Assembly: GCA_012934845.2 (NCBI GenBank)
Contig: WNNJ02000803.1
Span: 1-64,000 of the forward strand
Length of the DNA: 64,000 nucleotides
Reading direction: 5' to 3'
Source: Pomphorhynchus laevis
Taxonomy: Eukaryota > Acanthocephala > Palaeacanthocephala > Echinorhynchida > Pomphorhynchidae
In this document: in pieces, positions 33,061 through 44,573 of the stretch
Layout of the letters: every line of letters begins with the position of its first letter
How positions within the stretch are numbered: the stretch's first letter is position 1
Translations under genes and position numbers: made by a program
The notes under the pieces: generated by a model
What the model was told of the DNA's origin: nothing
The model's database searches: none
Seen by the model: only the letters and a program-made list of their open reading frames with translations

Positions 33061-34258
33061 ATGACGAGTCGCAATTTCTATTGTGGTTTCTGTACAGCTC
33101 TAGCAATTGCAGATTTAAATAAAACTATTAACGACCTACGCTCACTAATCGAATACACTGATAAACCATTACGATCAGATATCCCTTATACATGTGAAGT
33201 ATTCGAGCAAGATACAATACCATCACTATACAATGAAATCGCCCCGATCCACATAACGGCAACATCTGATACTTCAATATTCCGGAAATTTACGCCTACT
33301 CGAGTTTGGACACGAGGACATACAAGATCGCGAATCGTAAAGACAACAACTCTTAAAACTTCTTCCTTACCTAACCTTAAATCTGATTTCCAGGATTCGT
33401 CAAATCTAGAGAATTACACAATTTCTTACACGGGTACACAGAAACAAACATTCCATATCACCCAGAATACACATCTAAGGCCGGAAACAAACATAGAAGC
33501 ACCACATCACACAGCACTCCCAGCTTTTTCTTGTCCTCAAACAACCCCGTAGTCTATATAAAATGGATAAAACACTCAAACAAATGATAAATCCTACTAA
33601 TTCCACTGTAAAGAATACTAATAACCCCAATATATCTATTCTATCTGAGCCTAAACGACATAAACGCCGAACATTCGATCATGATAAATGTTTCATCATT
33701 GTAAATTTAAACGAATCACCGAGTCCAAACAGTCTCATCCGGATTAAACATGATGTTGATTCAGTAAAGCAAGGTATATAAAGTGTTCTTCCAACAGAAA
33801 TATCAGTCGAACAAAATAGACAGGTAATACACCTCTTGCGCATTGGGAAGAAACAAGATGGTACCAAACCAAGGCTTTTGAAAGTTGTTGTTGATAGCCC
33901 CGAGACTAGTAAGCAAATCATAAAGAATTACTTTAAGTTAAGGGGCTCCAGTATCAGACTTCTATATTACCTCAGCACTGAAGATAGAAACAGATTGAAA
34001 TCTGCAAGGATCGAGCTTCAACAAAGAATTCAAAACGGTGAAAAAAATCTAATTGTGAAATATTTTGAAGTTGTGCGGCGAAGGGTAAATACGCGATTGA
34101 GCCTCGGAATTCGTCTAATCGTTCCATCGATACTCTCCGCCGCACAGATTCGTGCATCCAACACGTTAACATCAATCCCATTTCAACACCAACAGCGACA
34201 CCTGAACACTGCCGTTACTCTCAAAATAATATTTCCGTCATGTACTCTAACTGTTTAA
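33061..34258 (+). pseudogene. CR1-like ORF1 of LINE X
   Basis: Three frames. 33563-33781 (KCFIIVNLNESPSPNSLIRI) and 33836-34258 (IGKKQDGTKPRLLKVVVDSP, IKNYFKLRGSSIRLLYYLST, QQRIQNGEKNLIVKYFEV) match the RRM-like core and C-terminal domain of CR1 ORF1 proteins. 33061-33552 may be an upstream N-terminal part; its sequence is Thr/Ser-rich without a domain I know. Confidence 0.6.
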
Positions 34259-34259
34259 G

Positions 34260-35277
34260 CATGTACAACAAATTCGACGAAATATTGTCTCGTTAATTCA
34301 ATGAAACCAAGCATCATAGCATTGAGCGAAACCTGGCTTAACAACGATATACCTGATAATGAAATCTCAATCTCAGGCTACTTTGTTATACGATCGAATC
34401 GAACCGCCTCAAAAAGAGATGGAGTTATATTATACGTCAAGCAACCGTTAACCATCATTGAGCACAGCATTGTATCAGATGATTCATACAACGAATATCT
34501 GTGAGCAACAGTATCTTCTCCTGTGAGACAGAAACTAAAAATCGGTTTATTTTATCGCTCATCGCGCTCCGCAACTGAAAAGATTGGCATCTTTTTACGA
34601 CATCACCTAACAAGCTTATCACCGATCATTATCCTAGGAGACTTCAATATGCCTCATGTCAATTGGGACCTATATACTTCGAGACATGGTTGTGATGTTG
34701 AATCATCCAATCTCCTTGATACGTTCAACAATCTCAATCTAACCCAGCATATTCACGAACCCACTAGAAGGAGGAAGCAATCATCTGCCATTTTAGACCT
34801 CTGCTTATCACGAGGGAAATCCACAATTGATGAAATATCTCTCAGCCCCCTATTGGCCACAGTGATCATTGTGCCATTAGGCTGGCGCTTTCTGTCAGTC
34901 TCTTTAAAACAGCCCCCTTGTCAAAACCCGAATTGAATCCCTTCAAATGGCATAAATCAGTGTTGGGAAAATTTCAAATCTACCTTGATTAATGCTCTTA
35001 ATTACTTCTCCCCTTTAAAACGTCAACGCACATCCCACAAAACTCCCATTTGGTTTGACTCGCAGATTAAACAAATAATTACGACAAGAGACAAAATTTA
35101 CAAAAAATTCAAAGATGGGAATTGTTCTTCGACCGATTACAAGGAATTACGAAATCAAGTAACGGCGCTTGAACGTCAGAAACGCAGGTGCTTCGTTTCC
35201 AATCTTTGTCGATCATCAAAAAGATATCCCAGTAAATTGTTCAAACGCTCCTTCTACGTTTCTCACCTCGTAAGGTA
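34260..35277 (+). pseudogene. APE endonuclease and linker of LINE X
   Basis: KPSIIALSETWLNNDIPDNE (catalytic Glu), LFYRS, IIILGDFNMPHVNWD (GDFN), then the linker TPIWFDSQIKQIITTRDKIY (34985-35278). Frame breaks near 34505 and 34940. Confidence 0.7.
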
Positions 35278-35278
35278 G

Positions 35279-37288
35279 CAACTGCCCGTGCACGCACAAA
35301 TCCTTGGTTTGATAAGGAGCTTCAAGATGCATTGAGATCCAAGAAGCAAAAATTCGTAAGGTATAGGAATGGAGAAACTGATTATAGGTCATTTAAAAAG
35401 TGTCGGAATCATTTCACATATCTCAAGAGACTTAAAAAGCGGCAATTTGAACAAGTACTGATAGGAAAGTCAGCCAACAATCCTAACATATTATTTAAAT
35501 ATGCAAATTTTAAAAGTAATGTTCGATCTTCTAGCTCTATCATTGGAAACAATGGACGCATTCTAGTAGATCATTTCGATATTGCTAATGCATTTGGTCG
35601 TAAATTTCTCGTATCAACTACTACTTCTCCTTGTATAGAAATTACTCGTATTAATCCGTCAATTTTTGATATTCTTCACTTGTTCACAGTTCAAGATGTT
35701 ATGAAAGAGTTTAAACGACTGAAACCGTCGGGCTCGATTTGCCCAGATTTACTTCCCTCAATATACCTGAAGAATCTTCATGATGTCATTGCTGCGCCTT
35801 TATATAGGATATTTATAGCATCATTATATTACGGTATAGTCCCGAATGCATGGAAACGCTCTATCATTAAGCCGCTTCATAAGAAAGGTGATCGATCATG
35901 TGTAGATAACTACCGACCGGTTAGTTTAACCTCTGTATCGTGTCGTGTATTAGAGAGATTACTTTATCGGATAATCAGTAGCTACCTAGAATCATACAGG
36001 TTACTTTCTACTAATCAGCACGGATTCCGTAAAAACTGTTCCACAGTAACCAACCTTTTATTGGCACAGGAAAGTTGGGGTTCCATAGTGGATGAGGGGT
36101 ATGCTGTCGATGTCATATTTTTTGACTTCTCCAAAGCATTTGATCATGTACCCCATGACAAGTTGATTATGAAGATAAGTGCATTAAAAATCAATCCAAT
36201 TATCATTCGTTGGATATGCAACTTTCTTTCTGGTCGCACATACCAGGTCGCCATTAACGGTACCCTTTCCGAGCATTATCCAGTTAATGCCGGTGTCCCG
36301 CAAGGGTCTGTATTGGGTCCTTTGCTGTTTTGTATTTTCATCAACGATCTACCCAGTGTAATAAGTTCGCATTCATTATTATTTGCTGACGATTTAAAAA
36401 TTTGGAGAGCCATCAAGTCGAATTATGATCGTAACATTCTTCAATCAGATATTGACACGGTTCTTAAGTGGGCACGTTCTAATGGTCTGTCTGTTAATGC
36501 CTCGAAGTGCACTTGCATGCACATTCGATCACGTAATATTGTTCCAGTGCCGATATATCATCTCGGGGATCGAGTGATTAAATTGGTTTCGAGCTATAAA
36601 GATCTTGGCGTATTGATAACGGATGATTTCTCCACTCGCCAAAACACTGAGTACATTTGTTCGAAGGCCATGCGTATGGTTGGTTTCCTTCGCCGATCAT
36701 TCAGCTATGTGAGTCCACGTTCTTTTAGAGTTCTTGCAAACGCTTTTGTACTAAGTCATTTGTTATATGCTTCTCAATGTTCATACCCTCGAACCAGAGA
36801 TGATATTAATCGACTTGAGAAGGTGCTACGTAGGGCAACAAAATTAGTACATTCTTTGAGAGAACTTCCTTACGAGGACCGTCTTCGGTCTTTAAATATG
36901 CAGTCATTATGTGATATTCGTGACTCGCGGGATCTGTGTCTTGTATGGGAGGTATTTCACAATGAACACCATGTGTTGCGTGGGCTCTTCAACATTCGAT
37001 CAACTCGAGCTTTGCGAGGTCACTCGTTTTATCTTAGTCGCCAACGAATAGTACATTCTAGGACGATTCAATTTGGACAACGAATAATAAATTCATGGAA
37101 TCGTTTAAGCGATGATATTGTAAATGCGGGAACTCGTGAGCTCTTTAAACGACAGATTATTTTAAATTGTTAACTGATTTGTTTTTGATTTTCTCTTTTT
37201 CTTTTATTTTGACTATCGATTTGTCAGCAACTGTGAGCTATGCTCGTAACGTTGTCTACATAATAATAATAATATCAGCTCATTTAAA
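35279..37288 (+). mobile_element. CR1-like LINE Y, 5'-truncated, nested in X
   Basis: Starts within its own linker (NPWFDKELQDALRSKKQKF), so two linker domains from different LINEs follow each other. Ends with ACATAATAATAATAAT at 37288, after which X RT sequence resumes (VLARSDWTRYAEAGVSVDVL). Confidence 0.75.
35332..37173 (+). CDS. Intact-looking RT frame of LINE Y
   Basis: 613 codons: linker, RSIIKPLHKKGDRSCVDNYR, VSLTSVSCRVLERLLYRIIS, NQHGFRKNCSTVTNLLLAQE, VIFFDFSKAFDHVPHDKLIM (motif A), NAGVPQGSVLGPLLFCIFIN (motif B), LLFADDLKIWRAI (FADD), NASKCTCMHI, YKDLGVLI and the thumb ending ELFKRQI. All catalytic residues are present. The endonuclease is missing through 5' truncation. CR1/Jockey-type superfamily. 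Confidence 0.9.
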   Translation: MRSKKQKFVRYRNGETDYRSFKKCRNHFTYLKRLKKRQFEQVLIGKSANNPNILFKYANFKSNVRSSSSIIGNNGRILVDHFDIANAFGRKFLVSTTTSPCIEITRINPSIFDILHLFTVQDVMKEFKRLKPSGSICPDLLPSIYLKNLHDVIAAPLYRIFIASLYYGIVPNAWKRSIIKPLHKKGDRSCVDNYRPVSLTSVSCRVLERLLYRIISSYLESYRLLSTNQHGFRKNCSTVTNLLLAQESWGSIVDEGYAVDVIFFDFSKAFDHVPHDKLIMKISALKINPIIIRWICNFLSGRTYQVAINGTLSEHYPVNAGVPQGSVLGPLLFCIFINDLPSVISSHSLLFADDLKIWRAIKSNYDRNILQSDIDTVLKWARSNGLSVNASKCTCMHIRSRNIVPVPIYHLGDRVIKLVSSYKDLGVLITDDFSTRQNTEYICSKAMRMVGFLRRSFSYVSPRSFRVLANAFVLSHLLYASQCSYPRTRDDINRLEKVLRRATKLVHSLRELPYEDRLRSLNMQSLCDIRDSRDLCLVWEVFHNEHHVLRGLFNIRSTRALRGHSFYLSRQRIVHSRTIQFGQRIINSWNRLSDDIVNAGTRELFKRQIILNC

Positions 37289-38419
37289 CCTCGTACTTGC
37301 GAGAAGTGATTGGACCAGATATGCCGAGGCTGGAGTTAGTGTTGATGTTTTGTTTTTCGACCTCAGCAAAGCATTTGATTGGATATACGATGATGTCCTC
37401 CTTAGTACGCTGGAACAGTACGGCATCAGAGGAACCCTCCTAAATTGGATTTACTCATTCCTTAGAAATCGGAAGATTACTGTATTGGCCAATAAACATA
37501 TGTAAAAAAGACAACAACTCCTCGAAGTGGTGTTCCTCAGGGATCGGTACTCAGTCCATTGCTCTTCATTATTTACATCAACGAGCTTACTACAGTTATT
37601 TCGAGTCCATCTAGTTTATATGCCGACGACTTGAAAATTTGGAGTCCAAAAATCAATAACCGAGATCCAATGATACTCCAGAGAGACATTGATAATATTA
37701 AGGTCTGGTATAATCAACGGGGACGGGTATTAAACCCCGATAAGTCAAAACATATGCGCATCGGACATCTACACATCAATTCGTCATATACCATTGACTG
37801 AAGAAAAATTGAAACAATGCCCCAATTTTAAGACCTTGGAGTGATCGTAAATAGAAGCTTATCGACCATCCCACATACCAGTCACACAGTTGCTAAATGC
37901 CGTCGAATTTTAGGACTTATTAGAAGGACCATTGGCCAGCTTGATGCATCCAGTTTTAAGTTAATTTACAATGCTTATGTCTTATCTTTAATGAGATACG
38001 CTTCACCTGCCTGCCACCCTCAAACTACGACAGAGATGAACCTGTATGAATCCATATTACGCAAGGTCACACATCTTGTACCCACCCAACGCAAGCTCTC
38101 ATTCATTTTTCGACTCCACGCACTTGGTGTGACCACAGTGAAGAAATCTTAAAAGTCCTCTGATATAATGTTTGTGTGGACAAAGCTTAATGTTCAAAGA
38201 GGGCAGAGGGAACATGTTTGTCGTAAACTGTTCGAACTTCGAAATTCAAACAGATTGAGGGGACATCACCTCACGTTAAAGACCCACATTCGTCCACGAA
38301 GAATATTTAACACAATTGTCAACCGAACGTGGAAAGGCTGGAATAAGCTAACAAGTCAAGTGGTTTCGGCCTCCAGTATTTTGTTCTTCAAGAGAAGTCT
38401 GAAGAATGTACTAGCTTAG
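37289..38419 (+). pseudogene. RT C-terminal half of LINE X
   Basis: VLFFDLSKAFDWIYDDVLLS (motif A), VVFLRDRYSVHC in place of the usual VPQGSVL through a shift, LFIIYINELTTVISSPSSLY then ADDLKIW (37559-37801), thumb 37841-38152, and the end WNKLTSQVVSASSILFFKRS. At least three frame breaks. Confidence 0.75.
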
Positions 38420-38518
38420 AACAATCGGATTTTCATTGATATTAGATTTTTACCCTGTACCCAGCCTGTACGAGCTCTACGCTCCTTCACTGCTGTTGTA
38501 TTTAATAATAATAAATAT

Positions 38519-38929
38519 ATGAAATATATGTTTCGATACATTGGTGATATATGTGTATTTAATTCTAATGATTTTTATTCAAGTAGTGAACAAATTTATC
38601 CAGAAAGTCATATTCTTAACAAAACCAATATTAATGATAAAGAAGGTGTATATCTAGATATGAACATTAAATTAACATTAACTAAAACTAATATTAATTT
38701 ATATCGTAAAGATGACATATTTAAATTTACAAGAAACATATTTTTGCATGAGCATTCATGCATACCATTTAATATAAAATATAATACATTAAATAATGAA
38801 ATTTTAAGAATTGCAACAATATGTAATGATATTGGCTTTCTTCAAAATCATTTAAATAATTTAATATATACATATTTTAAACTAGGTTACTATAAAAATA
38901 GCATCAAGCAGAAAATAGTACAATATATA
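38519..38929 (+). mobile_element. Penelope-like element (Naiad-like RT), left part
   Basis: FRYIGDICVFNSNDFYSSSE (active site YIDD changed to YIGD), QIYPESHILNKTNINDKEGV, YLDMNIKLTLT, DIFKFTRNIF, RIATICNDIGFLQNHLNNLI and FKLGYYKNSI are the thumb/palm landmarks of the PLE type with R-Y-I-D-D-I. Split at 38929 by Gypsy-2, with a 5-bp duplication ATATA; it continues at 43145. Confidence 0.75.
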
Positions 38930-39115
38930 TGTCCTGTTATATTTTACCTTTGTCGTATAAGCTTTAGTCATTTCATTAGCTATCGATTACAAGTAATTCT
39001 TCAATTGATAAATTGTTTGTCTTCTCCGCGTAGTGTAACTTCAGGGATTCCTCATGGGACTAGGCTTGACCCATTACTTTTTAACATTTTCATCAACTCT
39101 CTGCTGAGTGTTGTT

Positions 39116-39200
39116 TGTCCTGTAATTTCTAATAACTTGTTACTTTGCTTTAACAGCTTTACGTGTTATAGATTGTTCAATAAAGCTCCCGTATAGTTCA
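39116..39200 (+). repeat. 5' LTR core of Gypsy-2
   Basis: 85 bp matching the 3' LTR. Includes an AATAAA signal (TTCAATAAAGCTCCC). The LTR's true start, from the target duplication, is 38930; the stretch 38930-39115 is an inserted LINE piece (TSGIPHGTRLDPLLFNIFIN). Confidence 0.85.
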
Positions 39201-42200
39201 ATTTATTGAACAATTGTGGGTCAAACGATGGACAAAGTCTTCAAGCCAGATGCTTTTTCCGCTCATTCGAACGATGTCGATGCACCCTTGGTTTGGGGTC
39301 ATTGGAAGCGCCGATTTAATAAGTATATGAATTCAATTAAAGATCTGGAAGATGGTGATCGTATAGAAGTGTTAATTAATATGGTCTCACCGACAGTACA
39401 TAATTACATCAGCGAATGCGATTCCTTCGACGAAGCGGTAAAAAGGCTCTAGCAACTATACGTTAAACCTCGCAATGAACTTTTCGCGCGTTTCAAACAG
39501 AGCACACATTGACAAAGCGCTGACCAAACAATCGATCAATTTCTAGAAACGCTAGAGACCTTGAGCAAGGATTGTACTTTCAAGGCATGTTGGCAGCAGA
39601 TTACAAGAACCTCATTATGCGCGACGCATTTGTGTCCGGAATTCGATCTTCTTTTATCAGACAGCGTCTACTAGAATGTAACGACCTTACTATGGATGTT
39701 GCATACGCTAAAGCACGAGCATTCGAAATGGCAGAGTTTCAGTCTGCAAGCTACGGAGTAACTCGATCAACAGAATGCTCAAATCCATTCAGCAACATCA
39801 GATCACGGAAAACACCAATGACGAGCATCAAGATCAATCGAGCGACGTCGACACTCCCACGCTAGCTGTTACTACAAGAACGTGTTTCTTCTGTGAATAA
39901 ACATGGCATCCAAGATCGCGATGTGGAGGTTGTAATAGTTCTTGCCGGCACTGTGGCAAGATTGGACATTTTGCGACTGTGTGTAAGTCGCGATTACAAC
40001 AAAAAGAGAGAGATTGAATGCGCTGGATACCGATAATCAGGCAACTCGTTTAACTTCAATATTATCGACAACAGGTGATCGATGCTGCTTGAAAAAGGCT
40101 GAGATACACATTCGAATTAACGACTCCCTTGGAGAATTTTATAGATTCGGAAGTGGTTATCCAGTTAGGACTGAGAGCATATCCGTGTAACGAAAAGGTA
40201 TCGATAACCTCGAAACCGCCAACGTCGGTAGCACTCAACTCGTGTCAAGCAGACATATACGTACAAGGAGCAAAGCATATAAAGGTTCGCTTCTTATGCT
40301 TACCGAATCTGAGCGTCCAAATTATTTTGGGTCATCCGCTTATGCGCAGCTATGAATCCGTAACAATGCGATTCCATGGGAGAATGGATCCATTGATCAT
40401 TAATACGTTGTCAACAATGCTCGTCGACTCTCCTAGATTGTTTTCTACATTAACATCGGATTGCCACCCTATCGTCACAAAATCCCGTCGTTATAACAGT
40501 GAAGACTATTGATTCATAAAATTAGAACTGGATAGATTGTTGCACGATAAAATTATTGAACCTAGCCAGTCTCCATGGAGAGCCCAAGTCCTACTAATTA
40601 ATAACGGGCGAGCAAAACGTCGAATGGTTGTCGACTATGGTCAAACAATCAATAGATTCACATGTCTCGATGTCTATCCATTGCCACGGATCGACGAAAT
40701 TGTACAGAGAGTATCGCAATATCGGGTATTTAGTAGATTTGATCTACAATCAGCTTACCATCAATTATCTATTCATCCGAGCGAAAGAGCGTACACAGCA
40801 TTCGAAGGCGCGGGCAAATTATATCAGTTTTGCCGAGTACCATTCGGACTCGCGAACGCCCCGGCGGTTTTCCAGCGCACGATGGATGACATTATATCCA
40901 AACAAGATATTCACGATGTTTATGTGTACCTTGACGATGCGATTGTTTGTGGTCAGACAATGAGTGAACACGACTTTAATCTGGAAAGATTCCAACACGC
41001 AATAGAGTGTTATGGCATCACGATCAATAAGGATAAGTGTGAACTTCGTCGATCGTGTATAAAACTACTCGGATATACCATCTCGAATGGTAAGATGATA
41101 CCAGATGACGATCGGGTCCATGCTTTAAAAGAAATGAAGCCACCTTCGACCCTTAAGGAATTAAGACATGTGTGAGGTTTATTCGCACATTATTCGCGAT
41201 GGATTCATCGATTTTCGGATAAACTACATCCGCTGGTGGTCGCAAACACTTTTCCGATGGACATATCGGCAATTCGTGCTTTAACCAACTACGAGACGGC
41301 GTCAACTACGAGACGTGACTATGACGGCCATAGATGAGCGAAAGATGTTCACCGTAGAAACGGACGCTTCGGAATTTCGCATAGCAGCTGTGTTAATACA
41401 AGATAATAAGCCTGTAGACTTTTTCTCACGTACGTTACATGACAGTGCTAAAAACTACGCTGCCGTTGGAAAAGAAGTGTTGGCTATAGTCGAGAGTGTA
41501 AAACATTGGCGGCATTACCTTTTGGGACGGCAATTTGAGATAATCACGGATCAAAAAAGTGTGTCTTTCATTTATACGAAGAATAATAGCAGCATTAAGA
41601 ATGATAAACTCATTCGTTGGCGCCTAGAGTTAGCCCCATTCAAGTATACTATTTCGTACCGCCCAGGAGAAATGAACACGCTTGCTGATTCAGTGTCGCA
41701 ATTTCGGTGTGCATCCATCCATAAATCAGCAAGTCAACTTCGACTCATTCATGAAACATTATGTCATCCAGGAGTAACTAGACTTGCTCACTTTGTCAGA
41801 TCGCGCAATCTTCCATTTTCGATTGCTGACGTAAAACAGGTAATTAAAGAATGTCAAACGTGTGCAGAAGTCAGACCTTGTTACTACAATCCACAGATGC
41901 CACGTCTAATCAAATCAACTCAACCATTCGAACGGATCGCGATTGACTTTAAGGAGCCTATCCCATCTGCAACGAGAAACCGATATATTCTCGTCGTTAT
42001 CGACGAGTTTTCTAGGTTCCCTTTTGCTTTTCCATGTTCCTACATATCAGCTCGTACCGTAATTCGCTGTCTTGATCAGCTTTTTACCCTTTTTGGAACG
42101 CCGTATTTTGTTCATTCGGACCGAGGCACTTCTTTTCTGTCGCAAGAATTATCTACATATCTTCTGGAGCAGGGAGTGGCTTGTAGCAGAAGTACCCCGT

Positions 42201-43059
42201 ACAATCCCACTGGAAATGGTCAGGTAGAACGGTACAATGGAATCATATGGCGTAATATAGAGTTCGATTTAAAAGCACGTCATTTAACAGTCGACTATTG
42301 CGAGAAGTCACTGCCTACTGCGCTGCACGCTATACATTCTATATTATGCACGGAAACGGGCGAGACGCCACGTTAGCGATTTCTGAAGTTCCAGCGAAGA
42401 TCTTATACAGGTATGAGCATTCTAACCTGTTTGTTGTCGCCTGTTGAGGTATTGTTAAAGAAACAAAATCGAGCTAGCAAATACGATTCTGCCGTTGAAG
42501 TCGTAGATCTTTTAAATGCTAGTCCGTACTACGCACTTGTCCGATTTAAAGATGGTCGTGAATCTACTATATCGATTAAGCAGCTTGCTCTATATCCAGA
42601 TAACGTCACCAACAACCTGACATTGACCGACTTCGCATACGAGCGCCCGGTTAGTTGTATTCACTATAACAGTCAATATGACGACCCAACGGACAACCAA
42701 GACGCGATAAATGTACACATGCCACGTCAACAATATAACGGTCAACATGGAGAGTCCACAGACAATCACGACGCGATAAATTTACATGTCTATAAATCAA
42801 TAAAATTACGAAGGATCTGATAAAAAAATGCAAGCATTTATCCACACGATCAAGATTGCATCGAAAGCAAATTGGATAAGCAACAACAATCCCAAGATGT
42901 AACGTATGACCATATGAGGACGTCGGAAGCAAACGAAGAATGCTCGTCCACTAACGATTCCATGGTACGAGGAGAAGAGTCTACTTGTCCAGGAATTCGA
43001 AAAAGTGGGAGGAAGCGAAACCGTCCAGGATATCTCAAAGACTATCTCGTCGGGGAGAA

Positions 43060-43144
43060 TGTCCTGTAATTACTAATAACTTATTACTTTGCTTTAACAG
43101 CTTTACGTGTTATAGATTGTTCAGTAAAGCTCCCGTATAGTTCA
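43060..43144 (+). repeat. 3' LTR of Gypsy-2
   Basis: 85 bp from TGTCC to GTTCA, followed by the ATATA target duplication and then PLE sequence. Very short for a Gypsy element. Confidence 0.85.
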
Positions 43145-43287
43145 ATATAAATCAACACAATAAATAAAGAATAAATTTAAACTCTTAAGTGGCAAATTTT
43201 TATGGATGGATAATAAATAATATACTTTGTATTAGAATAAGATACTAGATAGTTTTATCAGAAGAAGTGCAACATTAGCATGTATTT

Positions 43288-43338
43288 GGCCCCGCTGCTA
43301 TGTTGGGTAGAGGAGTTAAGGGCCGAAACCCGATAGCA
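43288..43338 (+). other. Conserved pseudoknot-like structure in PLE 3' region
   Basis: GGCCC (43288-43292) can pair with GGGCC (43320-43324), and TGCTAT (43296-43301) with ATAGCA (43333-43338), in crossed order. The other PLE copy (minus, 49383-49437) has GCCCC/GGGGC and an 8-bp CTGCTATG/CATAGCAG in the same crossed order. Confidence 0.5.
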
Positions 43339-43457
43339 TGACAGTTCCTCCTTATGACCTCTAATCTCTAATTCTTATTCTGATACAACGTCTGTTATTT
43401 ATTAGTCTATTCATAAAAATGACTTTTATTTTAAATTTCAATTTTTTATTTTAACTT

Positions 43458-43677
43458 CACGGCGTATAAACATCGAAAGCAACAAGAAAATGTTAATCAC
43501 GAATTTTCAACTATTTCAATAGTCCTTTTCAAGTGATACAATTAGTAACAAAGAAAAGAAAAACTAAAAACTAATGTATATATGCAACGAAAACGGAAGA
43601 AACACACAGTGAATCTATCGGTTTTGCAATGTCCTTGTGGGGATAGCTAATTTCCAGTTATCTTTATTAATTATAAA
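43458..43677. mobile_element. 220-bp insertion with 15-bp target duplication
   Basis: Absent from the PLE copy at 49 kb and flanked by TTTTTATTTTAACTT on both sides (43443-43457, 43678-43692). No ORF, no terminal inverted repeats and no tRNA-like promoter boxes that I recognise. Its length and duplication fit a short retroposon (SINE) or a truncated LINE end. Confidence 0.6.
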
Positions 43678-43931
43678 TTTTTATTTTAACTTGATATAAA
43701 TTATAAAAAATATTATAACAATTATTTATTTTATTATTTAATTATTAAATTTTGATTTAGCATTATTATGTTTTTTTATTTTATAATTATATTAAATACG
43801 TAGAATCAGTTAGCTGATTTGATTAGTCTACATTTAGTCTACAAGCGAATCATAACTACATTTAAAAACTACTTTAGTCTATAAGAGAATCATAACTTTA
43901 GCCACTGCGTGTTGGCAAGACTTTGTATTTT

Positions 43932-44570
43932 TTAGTTAAGCGTTTCTCCTGGGATTCTTATTCTAGGCGGACAATACACAGGGTTATCAAAAATTGTCAA
44001 GAATGCGCTCCATAAACCCATACGCTGTAAGTGGGTCCATGCCCTGCACATTGGATAACTAGATGTTTCGACAGAAGCGATGATTTCTAATCCTGGAACA
44101 AACGAGTAGATTTGGAGCAATCTCTGCAGGGAGTACATGACCTGGCAAAATTTCTCACGCTTTTTCACAGATGTCATGTGTTTTTTATGTATCGCAATTA
44201 AAGTGAAGAACAATGAAACAGTTATCAGGAAATCAAGGCAGTTCTAGATAGCTCATATTGCATGTCATGTCAAGGCGCCTTAGTAGATTTTGTTAAACGT
44301 CATTACAAAGTAAGTGATATGCTGGATGGTTACGCTGCCGATATTCAATGTCCCACGAAAATCGTTGGGCCAGAAATCCAAAGCGCGCAATGGGTAAAAG
44401 ACAAGTTAATTTTTGGGTTGCAACTGAGACTCAAAATGCGAGTTTGTTTCATTCATTCTCTGCATCAGGCCTTTATAACATAAGTATGTATTTGCTACAC
44501 ACTCAGAGTTATAATTTTAATCTCCCATGGGCTTGTTTCAACGATTTTAAAAGCTAAACTACTAAGTTGT
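43932..44570. other. Unidentified region with open frames
   Basis: Minus frame 43932-44213 (93 codons, MTSVKKREKFCQVMYSLQRL) and plus frame 44262-44483 (CQGALVDFVKRHYKVSDMLD) read like protein but I recognise neither. They could be host exons or pieces of an unknown element. Confidence 0.25.
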
Positions 44571-44573
44571 GTT

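Larger units (their letters stand above)
33061..38515 (+). mobile_element. CR1-like LINE X with a nested LINE Y
   Basis: X consists of ORF1 (33061-34258), EN plus linker (34260-35277) and RT from before motif A to the end (37289-38419), with an (ATA)n-type tail at 38500-38518. A second 5'-truncated LINE (Y, about 35279-37288) is nested between linker and RT. X has several frame breaks; the part between the linker and motif 2 of its RT is missing. Confidence 0.7.
38930..43144 (+). mobile_element. Gypsy-type LTR retrotransposon fossil 2
   Basis: Bounded by ATATA target duplications (38925-38929, 43145-43149) inside a PLE copy. LTRs begin TGTCC and end TTCA. The 3' LTR is 43060-43144 (85 bp). 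The 5' LTR is 38930-39200 and contains about 186 bp of foreign LINE sequence, with the LTR's first bases repeated on both sides. Parts: gag (39216-39865), zinc knuckle region (to about 40010), protease-like (40129-40512), RT (40537-41175), RNase H (41315 on), integrase (about 41750-42376) and a basic tail to 43069. The LTR cores differ at only about 3 of 85 bases, so it is fairly young, but it is broken, with roughly half a dozen breaks. Confidence 0.85.
43145..43900 (+). mobile_element. Penelope-like element, right part (3' region)
   Basis: Continues the 38519-38929 copy. It matches the minus-strand copy at 49130-49600 base for base over long stretches (TAAACTCTTAAGTGGCAAAT, GGCCCCGCTGCTATGTTGGG). 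Ends with the terminal motif CGTAGAATCAGTTAGCTGAT near 43798. A 220-bp insertion (43458-43677) interrupts it. Confidence 0.75.

Noticed and set aside
38930-39115. A long 5' LTR of 271 bp for Gypsy-2
   Set aside because: The extra bases encode a LINE RT segment and are absent from the 3' LTR. They are an insertion in the LTR, not LTR sequence.
42655-42800. Direct repeat at the Gypsy-2 C-terminal region as a CRISPR-like or satellite array
   Set aside because: Only two diverged in-frame units within the element's coding tail.
43288-43338. HDV-like ribozyme in the PLE 3' region
   Set aside because: The helices cross as in HDV-like ribozymes, but I could not find the P3 hairpin, P1.1 or the catalytic C context. 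Kept only as a pseudoknot candidate.
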